A stretch of DNA of 64,000 nt from Sipunculus nudus (lineage: Eukaryota; Annelida; Sipuncula; Golfingiida; Sipunculidae): NCBI GenBank assembly GCA_026874595.1, contig CM049319.1, forward strand, positions 40,057,473 through 40,121,472, given 5' to 3'. A program made the translations under genes and the position numbers. The notes below the pieces were generated by a model that had not been told where the DNA came from, made no database searches, and saw nothing but the letters and a program-made list of their open reading frames with translations. Below, in pieces: positions 24,529-34,795 of this stretch. Position 1 is the stretch's first letter. Each line of letters opens with the position of its first letter.

Positions 24529-25040
24529 TTTATCCAGTTTCTTAATACAGTCCTCTCAGATCTACCCTTTTTGTCGGTCCTTAATACAGTCCTCTCAAAG
24601 GTTCACCCTTTATTCCAAACCTTGATACAGTCTCTCAGATCCACTCTGTATTCAGATCTTTAAAAAAGTCCTCTCAGGTCCACCCTTTATTCCAAACCTT
24701 AATACAGTCTCTCAGATCCACTCTGTATTCAGATCTTTAAAAAAGTCCTGTAAGGTCCACCCTTTATTCCAAACCTTGATACAATCTCTCAGACCCACCC
24801 TGTATTCAGATCTTTAATACAGTCCTCTGAGGTCCACCCTTTAGTCCAAACCTTGATACAATCTCTCAGACCCACCCTGTATTCAGATCTTTAATACAGT
24901 CCTCTGAGGTCCACCCTTTAGTCCAAACCTTGATACAGTCTCTCAGGTCACCCTGTATTCAGATCTTTAATACAGTCCTCTCAGATGCACCCTTTATTCA
25001 GATCCTAAATACAGTCCTCTCAGATCCACCCTATTTAGTA
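24529..25040 (+). repeat. Minisatellite, about 77-bp dimers of 38-bp half-units
   Basis: Alternating half-units carry ttaatacagtcctctcaggtcc and ccaaaccttgatacagtctc motifs with attcagatcttta between them. Around six dimers. The array lies inside the sequence that ends at 25177 with a family-A 3' terminus. Confidence 0.85.
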
Positions 25041-25177
25041 TTTTATTATCATCAAATAGCAGGGTCATTCCGTCATAGTTTTCAGATGGTAATATATAAA
25101 ATATAGAAATAAGTACATTTTTCATTTGCTAATATTTGACAAATTTCAGCTGAATGCCGTGACAAATGGGCCGCTTG
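25041..25177 (+). mobile_element. Family-A 3' terminus
   Basis: Ends TTTCAGCTGAATGCCGTGAC, then AAATGGGCCGCTTG followed by TTT: a degraded version of the family palindrome. It stops 67 bp before the exon at 25245. Confidence 0.7.
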
Positions 25178-25244
25178 TTTATTCCCATGGATGTTAAATA
25201 ATTTACTACAGGACATTTTTCAAGCCACAATAACATACTTGCAG

Positions 25245-25345
25245 GTACTTCATTGACTTCACAGCCTGGATAACTGCACCAATTGCCATATATTTAGCCA
25301 CCAAGTTCTGGATGTACTTCACCTGGTTTGTGTACTACTGGCCTT
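25245..25345 (+). CDS. ZDHHC17: ZDHHC17/HIP14-like, exon with membrane segment 3
   Basis: It encodes YFIDFTAWITAPIAIYLATK followed by FWMYFTWFVYYWP. The IYLATKFWMY block is highly characteristic of ZDHHC17. The acceptor is acttgcAG|G and completes the Lys codon left open by the previous exon. I end it at CCTT|GTATCC, a weak donor, because the one leftover base joins with AT of the next exon to give Tyr. The join then has the family spacing between this segment and LPFL. A much stronger donor, TCT|GTAAGT at 25406, would add about 20 residues in the wrong phase for the next exon. It may give an alternative or unproductive transcript. Confidence 0.88.
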
Positions 25346-25409
25346 GTATCCTTGTCTCATTCTACAAATATATGGTTTCTCAAAAATCAGCTTCAGTTTG
25401 CAGTCTGTA

Positions 25410-26109
25410 AGTCATTTTAATGCTTCTTAAATTTCCTAGTGTCCTGGGCCCGGCCTGCTGGTTTTACTTGGCAGACCAGGACATCCTGTTGTTATAACCA
25501 TGTAATTTTAATCTATGTTATTTCGGTTTGTCAGGATGGCCTAATTATAGTTAACCCAAAGGAAATATTATTTCCTAGGGTATATTGGTATTTTAGGGGA
25601 TACATTATAGAATGCTGGGCTTAAATACCTTTTATTAAAGTTGGGAATTATTTAATCGCTCTCACATACATGCCCACACATCATATACTGGTGTTTGCAC
25701 AATAATAAAGAAGTCCAAAGTAAGTTTGAATATTGTTAGAAAACTATATACACATTCACCTCAATGGAGGATCCAGCAAATGGCTGGAACATGCTTACTC
25801 ATATGTACATTTAATGTTATCCAGTTTACCAATAGTTACAGGGGCACTCAAGTACTCTAAATAAATAACAGTCAGCTGACCAATAAATAATAAGGGCCTG
25901 GCTGTAATGAATTTACTAGCCCACTAATCAATCAGTTTTCACCAGAGTACAACTATGCAAATATATAACAGTGTACAGTGACACCTTCAGTAATAAAGTA
26001 ACCAATTTATATGCACTACCAACATGGCTATATAGTCTGATATCCCATCAGTACCCCGATTCCAGTTTATAATATTAATAGTCAACAGCTTATACTTTTA
26101 GGTCTAATT
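25410..26109. other. Intron sequence without recognised features
   Basis: AT-rich; a short CDS-like ORF at 25439-25624 has no family resemblance. No repeat of the window's main families seen. Confidence 0.4.
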
Positions 26110-26390
26110 CCTCGACTCACAACTTTCCTGGCCACAGGTGGCACCAACTACTTTACTGGCCACAACTACCTTTCTGGTAACAGGTGGCACAACTGGTGGC
26201 ACAACTACTTTACTGGCCACAATTACTTTTCGGGTCACAGGTGGCACAACTTTTCGGGTCACAAGCTGTGGCACAATTTTGGTTTACAGACTGTGGCACA
26301 CTTTGGGTCACAAGCTGTGGCACAGCATGGGCACATTTTTTCAGGGCACTGGCTGTGGCACAACCTAGGTCATAGGCTGTGACACAACAT
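26110..26390 (+). repeat. Degenerate minisatellite of GGTGGCACAAC / GCTGTGGCACA units
   Basis: About ten units of 20-30 bp with cores such as ggtcacaagctgtggcac and ggccacaactac. The units leave overlapping ORFs (for example 26138-26368) rich in Thr and Gly that are by-products of the repeat. Confidence 0.75.
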
Positions 26391-26509
26391 TTCGGGACAT
26401 AGTGGATATATCTAGGATATTAATTAGATTATTGTAATATTTGAACTTCCCTTTCAGTTATTTAATACCAGAATGGTCTGGCTCAGGGTGTTACACCTGA
26501 GTGGTTTAT

Positions 26510-27958
26510 TGTCAGGAGCTGATGGGACCAAAAGTCGTCTGCGCTGTGGATACTATGTTTTTGTCTGGGTTCCGCTGCTGTCTTTGCCGCTGTCGCATTA
26601 ATTTCTGGAGAATTCCTCTGAGACCAATGGACTGATTTTTCCGAAAAATATCAATTTTTGGGTCGCATGTCTACTGGTGCCTAACCATTATACTTTGACT
26701 TCTGACCTTTTTTCTCTGCAATCCATCCATCTGTGCATCTGTTTTCACACATTACCCACATATCTTGTGATTCGTTTGACCAATCGGGCTAAAAATTTTG
26801 TGAGTGTAGCTCTTGGATAGCTTTATATCATACAAAAAAACTAGTGGTGTAACCTGCAACCAGTTTTGCACAGCCTCCCCGTCATTTCCTCTGCCACGGG
26901 TTAAAATCACTCATATCTCTGCAGTGATTGGACTTATCCACCTGAAATATATGTTACATGTGTATACATCTTGGATACATCTTGATTTTATGACAGGTGG
27001 CATCACCTACATTCACATTCAAGCTGCAGACAATCAAGCTCATATCTCGGGACTGGATTGACTTATCTTCCTTATATTATGCATGTGTATAGATCTCACA
27101 TATTTCTTTACCATATGCAAAACAGGTGGTGCCACCTGCAACCGTTGTGCACAGTGTATCTGTTTGTCTGCTATGAGATAAAATCACTCACATCTCTGCA
27201 GTGGTCTGACTTATCTGCCTAAAATTTTGCATGTGTAAACATCTAGGATACATCTTGATTTTATGACAGGTTGCGCCACCTACATTCATGTTCAAGCTGC
27301 AGACATCCAGGCTAATATATCAGGACTGGATTGACTTATCCTCCTTAAATTTTGCATGTGTATAGATCTCACATATTTCTTTATCATATGCAAAACTGGT
27401 GGCGCCACTTGCCGCCATTTTGCACAGCGTCTATCTGTTTGTCTGCCATGAGATAAAATCACTCACATCTCTGCAGTGGTTTGACTTATCTGCCTAAAAT
27501 TTTGCATGTGTAAACATCTTGGATAGCTTCCTCGATTTAATGGCAGGTGGTGGCACCTACATATATGTTTTATGCGGCAGACATCCAAGCTAGGAATTCA
27601 CAGGACATGTTTGACGCATTGGCCTGAAATTTTGCCTGAGTATAGATCTAACATAGCTCTATAGCTTATACAAATTAGGTGGCCAATCTTGCAATGGTGA
27701 CCATCGGTTCATCTGCCAAAGGTAAAAATCACTCATTCCTCAGTAGTGGTTTGACTTCTCCACCTGAAATTTTCCATATGTATACATCTTAGATAGCTTA
27801 CTCATTCAAATAACAGGTGGCACCACCTTCAGTCATTTTTACATGGCAGACATCCATGCTAATATGCACCACATCTCACTCTATTTCCCAATGCCACTCG
27901 AACCATGCTTCACTTAACCTATCCCTCTCTGATTTCGGTGGATACAAGTAGTATGGTG
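26510..27958 (+). mobile_element. Family-B element with alternating core repeats, degraded 3' end
   Basis: It has the family-B 5' block (gtggatactatgtttttgtctgg with gccgctgtcgc) and then the order seen at 54840-55950: gacctctgacctttt, tctgcagtggtttgacttat, and alternating GACAGGTGGCACCACCT and AACTGGTGGCGCCACTTGC cores. The terminal block (ccactcgaaccatgcttcac) is recognisable but the final hairpin and CTAG are lost where the 46-bp minisatellite starts. Confidence 0.75.
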
Positions 27959-30250
27959 ACAAATCCAATAAGAAATAGGTGTTAGTTGTGTGCTCACTGT
28001 GTCACCCCACATCCTAAACGAAGTAGGGATGTTTGGCATGCCACTGTGTCACCCTACATTCAGTAGAAAACAGGTGTGAGTGGTGTGCCCAATGTGTCAC
28101 TCAACATCCAGTAAGAAAATGGAGTGGATGGTGTGCACAGTGTCACCCCACATCAAATAAGAATCAGGTGTGGGTGATGTGCACAGTGTCACCCCACATC
28201 CACATTCAATGAGAAAAAGGAGTGGGCCGTGTGCACAGTGTCTCTCAAATCCAATAAGAAAAAAGTGTGGATGGTTTGCACAGCGTCACCTAACATTCAA
28301 TAAGAAACAGATGTGGGTGATGTGTTCAGTGTCACCCCACATCCAATTAGAAAAAGGTGTAGGTGGTGTGCACAGTGTCACCCCACATCCAATAAGAAAC
28401 AGGTGTGGGTGATGTGCACAGTGTCACCCCACATCCAATAAGAAACAGGTATGGATGGTGTGCACAGTGTTGCCAAACATCCAATGAAAAAAGGTGCTAG
28501 TCGTGTGCACACAGTGTCACTCCACATTCAGTAAGAAAAAGGTGTGGGTGGTGTGTTCAGTGTCACCCCACATCCACATTCAATGAGAAAAAGGAGTGGG
28601 CCATGTGCACAGTGTCTCTCAATATTCAATAAGAAAAAAGTGTGGATGGTGTGCACAGTGTCACCTAACATTCAATGAGAAACAGGTGTGGGTGGTTCGT
28701 TCAGTGTCACCCCACATCCAATTAGAAAAAGGTGTAGGTGGTGTGCACAGTGTCACCCCACATCCAATAAGTAACAGGTGTGGGTAGTGTGCACAGTGTC
28801 GTCCCATATCCAATTAAAAAAGGTGTGAGTGATCCAATAAGTAACAGGTGTGGGTGATGTGCACAGTGTCACCCCACATTCAATAAGAAAAAGGTGTTGG
28901 AAGTGTGCACACAATGTCTCTCCATATTCAGTAAGAAAAAGGTGTGAATGGTGTGTGTGTGTCACCCCACATCCAATTAGAAAAAGGTGTGGGTGGTGTG
29001 CACACAGTGTCACTCCACATTCAATAAGAAAAAGGTATGGGCAGTGTGCACACAGTGTCTCTCAATATTCAATAAGAAAAAGGTGTGAATGGTGTGCACA
29101 TTGTCACCCAACATTCAATAAGAAACAGGTGTGGCTGTTGTGTTCAGTGTCACCCCACGTTAAATTAGAAAAAGGTGTGGGTAGTGTGCACAGTGTCACT
29201 CCACATTCAGTAAATAAAAAAGGTGATGGTGATATGCAGTGTCACCCCAAATCCAATAAGAAATAGGTGTGGGTGGTTTGCAGTGTCACCCTACATCCAA
29301 TAAGAAACAGGTGTGGGTGGAGTGCACAGTGTCACCCCACATCCAATAAGAAAAAGGTGTGGGTGATGTTCACAGTGTCACCCCACATCCAATAAGAAAA
29401 AATTGTGGGTGGTGTGCACAGTGTCACCCCACATCCAATAAGAAACAGGTGTAGGGGATGTACCCAGTGTCACCCCGTTTTCTATAAGAAACAGGTGTGG
29501 ATGATGTGCACCATGTCACCCCACGTCCAAAAAGAAAAAAAAGATGTGGGTTGTGTGCACACTGTCACCCCACATCCAATAAGAAAAAGGTTTAGTTGGT
29601 GTGCACAGTGTCACCCTACATCCAATAAGAAAAAGGTTTTGGTGGTGTGCACAGTATCACTCCACATCCAATTAGAAAAAGGTGCATGTGGGTGATGTAC
29701 CCAGTGTCACCCCGTTTTCTATAAGAAACGTGTGGATGATGTTCACCATGTCACCCCAAGTCCAAAAAGAAAAAGTATTAGGTGGTGTGCACAGTGTCAC
29801 CCTACATCCAATAAGAAACAGGTGTGGCTGATGTACCCAGTGTCACCCTGTTTTCTATAAGAAACAGTTGTGGATGATGTGCACCATGTGACCCCACGTC
29901 CAAAAAGAAAAAGATGTGGGTTGTGTGCACACTGTCACCCCACTTCCAATAAGAAAAGGTTTAGGTGGTGTGCACGGCGTCACCCTACATCCAATAAGAA
30001 AAGGTTTAGGTGGTGTGCACGGTGTCACCCTACATCCAATAAGAAAAAGGTTTAGGTGGTGAGCACAGTGTCACCCTACATCCAATAAGAAAAAGGTTTA
30101 GGTGGTGTGCACAGTGTCACCCCACATCCAATAAGAAAAAGGTTTAGGTGGTGTGCACAGTGTCACCCTACATCCAATAAGAAAAAGGTTTAGGTGGTGT
30201 GCACAGTGTCACCCCACATCCAATAAGAAAAGGTGTGGGTGGTGTGTACA
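27959..30250 (+). repeat. Minisatellite array, 46-bp unit, about 49 copies
   Basis: The unit contains gtgtgcacagtgtcacccca, catccaataagaaa and aggtgtgggtg. Units vary on the left and are nearly identical at the right end (29985-30230). A variant block with ccgttttctataagaaac recurs near 29475, 29712 and 29850, showing a higher-order repeat. Because 46 is not a multiple of three, the ORFs inside cycle through three translations of the unit and are not genes. The array ends 86 bp before an exon. Confidence 0.95.
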
Positions 30251-30336
30251 CTTGCTTCTTCCTACATCTTGTGGTGACTTGTTACAAATAATGATTTTTT
30301 TTGGTTGAGGTCTATATTTCTTTGACGTAATGATAG

Positions 30337-30461
30337 ATGTGAATAACTACTCAACACAGCTGCCCTTCCTCATCAACACTGCACTCCTGATGTACAACTT
30401 CTGGAAAGCCTGGAAGTCTGACCCAGGGATAATAGACACAGGCAGGGAAGAAAAAATAAAA
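30337..30461 (+). CDS. ZDHHC17: ZDHHC17/HIP14-like, exon with membrane segment 4 and DPG motif
   Basis: It encodes VNNYSTQLPFLINTALLMYN, then FWKAWKSDPGII and a charged tail GREEKIK. LPFL with the following hydrophobic run is membrane segment 4. SDPG is the DPG motif that precedes the cysteine-rich domain in most DHHC enzymes. The acceptor is gatAG|AT and the donor AAA|GTAAGT. The first two bases complete a Tyr codon begun in the previous exon; the exon ends in phase 0. This 125-bp exon lies between two minisatellite arrays of about 2 kb, 86 bp from the first and 121 bp from the second. Confidence 0.93.
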
Positions 30462-30582
30462 GTAAGTGGAAGGCTACTCTGCAGTTGGACTAAAGTCAGT
30501 AAGGCATTCCCAGGTCTTTTTGAATGCTATTTTCACTACACATTGAGATGATAGGTGACTTTGGAACAATTCCAGTAGTCAT

Positions 30583-32336
30583 GTACCTGTTCAATTTGTT
30601 AACCTATAGACCTGATACATGTTCATGTAAACTTTGTTAATTTGTAGACCTGCCACATGTACCTGTAAACTTTGTAAACCTATAGACATGCCCCATGTTC
30701 CTGTAAACTTTGTAAACCTGTAGACCTGCCACATGTACCTGTTCACTTTGTTAACTTGTCCTGCCACATGTACCTGTTCACTTTGTTAACTTGTCCTTCC
30801 ACATGAACCTGTTCACTTTGTTTACTTGTAGACCTGCCACATGTACATGTAAACTTCGTTAACTTGTAGACCTGCCACATGTTCCTGTAAACTTTGTAAA
30901 CCTATAGACCTGCCACATGTACCTGTAAAATTTGTTAACCTGTAGACCTGCTGCATGTACCTGTAAACTTCGTAAACCTATAGACCTGCCACATGTAAAT
31001 GTAAACTTTGTTAACCTGTAGACCTGCCACATGTACCTGTAAACTTTGTAAACTTGAGTCCTACTACATGTACCTGTTCACTTTGTTAACTTCTGGACCT
31101 GCAACATGTACATGTAAACTTTGTGAACTTGTAGACCTGCCACATGAACCTGTAAACTTTGTGAATTTGTAGACCTGCCACATGTACCTGTAAACTTTGT
31201 AAACCTAAAGACCTGCTACATGTACCAGTAAACCTAAAGACCTGCCACATGTACCTGTTTACCTGTAGACCTGCCACATGTACCCTTAAAATTTGTTAAC
31301 TTAAAGACCTGCTTCATGTTCCTGTAAACCTTGTAAACCTGTAGACCTGCCACATATAACATTAAAATTTGTAAACCTAAAGACCTGCCACATGTTCCTG
31401 TAAACCTTGTTAACCTGTAGACCTGCCACATGTAACATTAAAATTTGTAAACCTACAGACCTGCCACATGTACCTGTTAACTTTGTAAACCTCTAGGCTT
31501 GCCACCTGTACCTGTCAACTTTGTAAACTTGAGACCTGCCACCTGTGTACCTGTTCACTTTGTTAACCTCTAGACCTGCCACATGTACATGTAAACTTTG
31601 TTAACCTGTAGACCTACCACATGTACCTGTAAACTTTGTAAACCTAAAGACCTGCCACGTACCTGTAATCTTTGTTGACCTGCAGACCTACCACATGTAC
31701 CTGTAAACTTTGTAAACCTAAAGACCTGCCACATGTACATGTAAACTTTGTTAACCTGTAGACCTACCACATGTACCTGTAAACTTTGTAAACATAAAGA
31801 CCTGCCACATGTACCTGTAATCTTTGTTGACCTGAAGAACTGCCACATGTACCTGTAAACTTTGTAAACTTGAGTCCTGCTACATGTACCTGTTCTTTTT
31901 GTTAACTTCTGGACCTGCCACATGTACATGTAAACTTTGTGAACTTGTAGACCTGCCACATGTACCTGTAATCTTTGTTGACCTGTAGAACTGCCACATG
32001 TACCTGTAAACTTTGTAAACTTGAGTCCTGCTACATGTACCTGTTCTTTTTGTTAACTTCTGGACCTGCCACATGTACATGTAAACTTTGTGAACTTGTA
32101 GACCTGCCACATGTACCTGTAAACTTTGTTAACCTGTATACCTGCCACATGTACCTGTAAACTTTGTAAACCTAAAGGCCTGCCACATGTACCTGTAAAC
32201 TTTGTTGACCTGAAGACCGGCCACATGTACCTGTAAACTTTGTTGACTTGCAGACCTGACACATGTACCTGTAAACTTTGTAAACCTGTATACCTGCCAC
32301 ATGTACCTGTTAACTTTGTTGACCTGTACACTTTCA
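30583..32336 (+). repeat. Minisatellite array, 38-bp unit, about 46 copies
   Basis: The unit contains GACCTGCCACATGTACCTG, TAAACTTTGT and TAACCTGTA, so it carries ACATGT and often GTTAAC palindromes. Units differ by single bases and by variants such as gtaaacctaaa and gttcactttg. Long minus-strand ORFs (for example 31570-31959) are repeat translations in cycling frames, not genes. Confidence 0.95.
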
Positions 32337-32818
32337 CATTTGTATTATTCTAGTCTGACTGAGCTATTTGATAAAAATTCCAATATTATTTCTAAACATG
32401 TTCATTTAAAGAAAATCACCCTCTAGCTCCTTATTTTCTTTCCCATAGTCTGTTGAACAATTTATAATCTTTGGTTTTTCTTTATTTTGACCTTCATCAA
32501 AACAATTGTGAATGTGTTAAAAATATTAATTTTAATCTAATTAATTAAATGTGTAAGCATTTTTCTGACATTTTTTGGCATATATGCATATTATAAAGTT
32601 TGAATACCTGGTTTGCTTTTAAAGCTGATGTAAACAGGAACATTTGAGTCTGTTTAGAAAAATCATAAAAATTAAATTAAATAAAAAAATCTGATTTAAA
32701 TAAAAATTATCAAATTTTTGATTTGTGATTTGTCTACAACACCTATAGCAGTAGTGATATAGCTTTAAATTGATGTGTGTCTCAATGTATATCATTTTGT
32801 TTTCTGTATTCCTTTCAG
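32337..32818. other. AT-rich intron, no feature seen
   Basis: Strongly AT-rich; ends in a good pyrimidine tract (ttctgtattcctttcag) serving the next exon. Confidence 0.6.
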
Positions 32819-32975
32819 ACAATCTTAGACCTTGCTGAAACACAGCTTCTAGATCTGAACCAGTTCTGCAGTACTTGTGTTGTACGGCGGCCTTTGAGGT
32901 CTAAACATTGTTCTGTGTGTAACAAGTGCATTGCTAAATTTGACCATCATTGCCCATGGATAGACAACTGTGTTG
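32819..32975 (+). CDS. ZDHHC17: ZDHHC17/HIP14-like, catalytic DHHC cysteine-rich domain exon
   Basis: It encodes [20 protein letters not shown], then [17 protein letters not shown] and [15 protein letters not shown]. All expected zinc ligands are present in the order CxxC, HCxxCxxC, DHHC, CxxxxxC. The DHHC cysteine is the one that is acylated and passes the fatty acid to substrate cysteines, so the enzyme should be active. ZDHHC13, the mammalian paralogue, has DQHC instead, which favours a ZDHHC17-type assignment. Acceptor ctttcAG|ACA, donor TTG|GTATGT, phase 0 in and one base out, which joins GT of the next exon to give Gly. The 10.4-kb intron that follows is repeat-filled. Confidence 0.97.
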
Positions 32976-34162
32976 GTATGTTGATTTCCTCACTCAGTGT
33001 TGATATAATAATTGTTTTGATATGCTGGGTTCATTTGCCAGACTTTATGGGTGCTCCATGGGGGGCATATTGTTTTACCAGTTGAGTGTCCCCGTCCACA
33101 CCAGGGTCTGTGTCCACAGCTTATATCTAGACACACTGCCATCTGTCAACATTATATCATGTTCCTATAATTCCACAGTCAATTTTTTTTTTTTCCTCTT
33201 GGCTGTGTTACATGTGACTAAACTTCCATCCAGGTTTGGCATGCAACAAACTCAACTCAAGAAAGACTCACAAATTAATTGATAATATTTATCATAAACA
33301 AATCATTATTTAAAATATATACAGTAATAGATATTTATTGTTTTGGTTACATAAATAAAAACTGTCCAAGTGAGACACCCATATTTAAAACAAACAGAAC
33401 ACTAAGCTTTAAGGTGTCTCCATGAAATCACATCCAAATACGACCCCTGGGGCTGTGGAGGAGACGTTTACAAAAACTACATTTCACCGGTACCAGTCGA
33501 TACAAAACGAGTAACAGGATAATATCTTGAATCAGGCCTGGTGAGACATCACAACAGTTCAGAATATAAGTGCAGCTCACAAGAGATTTGGCGTCTGGTG
33601 CTTTTATACAAGAAAAGCGTCGTGACGTCAGAGTATTTATCCAGTTCGAGTTTTATACTACAATTAAAACAGTCTGAAGTACAAAAGTTTGGGTTCCTCT
33701 TCTGTATTACATTTGTTGATCTGTTGTTCTTTGCAGTTTTTCTGCTTCACTGGTCTCCCCTTGGTCGTACTCTTGTGTTTCTCTGGTTCTGTAGGCACCC
33801 TGCCTTACTCTACAGAGTCACAGTGGCACCATCACAGCGGCGACCTTAACCTTTGCTCTAAAGGTTATGTCACAGTGGACTTTGGGTCATGTTTTCTCAT
33901 CAGCGTGATAGCACCTGCAGTTTTTATCAGATTATGTTCAAACTTGGTGGAAGGTAGCCTTATTCTGAAATTTGGTCACTGTGAACCAAGTTTGCCATTA
34001 AAAACTAAGGCCAAAAATTGTAACTTTAACAAGCACCATTTGCTAGTTAGGACAGTAGTACTCAGAGGTTCCATTTGATTTAGTTCAAATTTGGTGGAAA
34101 GCATCAGTGTGCGACTTTTGGATGACTTTGACCTTCATTTGCTTAATTTATTGTCTTTTTTT
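32976..34162. other. Mostly unique intron sequence
   Basis: Contains overlapping + strand ORFs at 33541-33849 and 33689-34078 with hydrophobic stretches but no recognised family. The part at about 33400-33700 has more CpG (cgtcgtgacgtcag) than its surroundings. From 33880 the sequence resembles repeat body (atcagattatgttcaaac ttggtgg). Confidence 0.4.
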
Positions 34163-34795
34163 AGCTGAGCTGACTATAAATCAACTAAGCTGTAGCAGTG
34201 GTCCTTTGTCTGTCTGCTGTCAATATGTCCATTAAACTAGCATGTTTTGAAACAATTGGACCTACAAGTCTGAAATTTGGCATGCTGTTCGATGTCCCCA
34301 AGATCTCCTTCCAAACCCAAAACTGGGTCACTGTGACTTTGTTTCTACGAGATATAGGAAAAAAAAACTACATTTCCATTAAAACACTATTGTTTCACTT
34401 GATGACTGCCCACTGGTGCTGTTTGTTCAAATTTAGTATACTCATTCCTAAATGTATTTCCTATATACATGCCAGAAATTAGATCAGTATTGTGTAATTT
34501 GCAGTAGTTATGGGCCCGAACATAATGCACTTTGTCAAAAATCAGGAAAGATATTTACTAACTTAATATGTTCAAGCTTAAGAGCCCATTTCAAGCATAT
34601 AACTATATTTAATTTAGTTTTAATTGTATACCAGAAGTTAGATCAAAAGTTTTGTAAATATTTTAAGTTTTAAGCATAAATGTAAAATCAATATTTTTAT
34701 TTTTACCTTACTTTTACAATGGCACATTTTTTCCTGTAAGTACATTTGGTACCATTTTCACATGATGGACAAATAAGGTTTTATCTGAATTTAGT
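34163..34795 (+). mobile_element. Family-A element, 5' part
   Basis: It starts AGCTGAGCTGACTATAAATC and continues through the body shared with 2590-2697 and 52081. It passes near 34795 into the core-repeat block that follows. Confidence 0.7.

Noticed and set aside
28170-30055. ORFs resembling zinc-finger-like Cys/His repeats (VHSVTPH, CAQCHPT)
   Set aside because: The 46-bp unit cycles through three frames; Cys and His come from tgt/tgc and cac in the minisatellite, with no finger spacing.
27959-32336. CRISPR-like direct repeats
   Set aside because: The context is an animal gene; there are no unique spacers of constant length, so these are minisatellites.
31086-32337. Minus-strand ORFs up to 129 codons
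   Set aside because: Repeat translation of the 38-bp unit in cycling frames.
32975-33085. Extension of the DHHC exon through its donor in the same ORF
   Set aside because: Homology stops exactly at GTATGT and resumes at 43343 with GAGNHKYF; the extension is intron.
33541-34078. Overlapping hydrophobic ORFs of 102 and 129 codons
   Set aside because: No splice context, no recognised family, and the second runs into repeat-like sequence.
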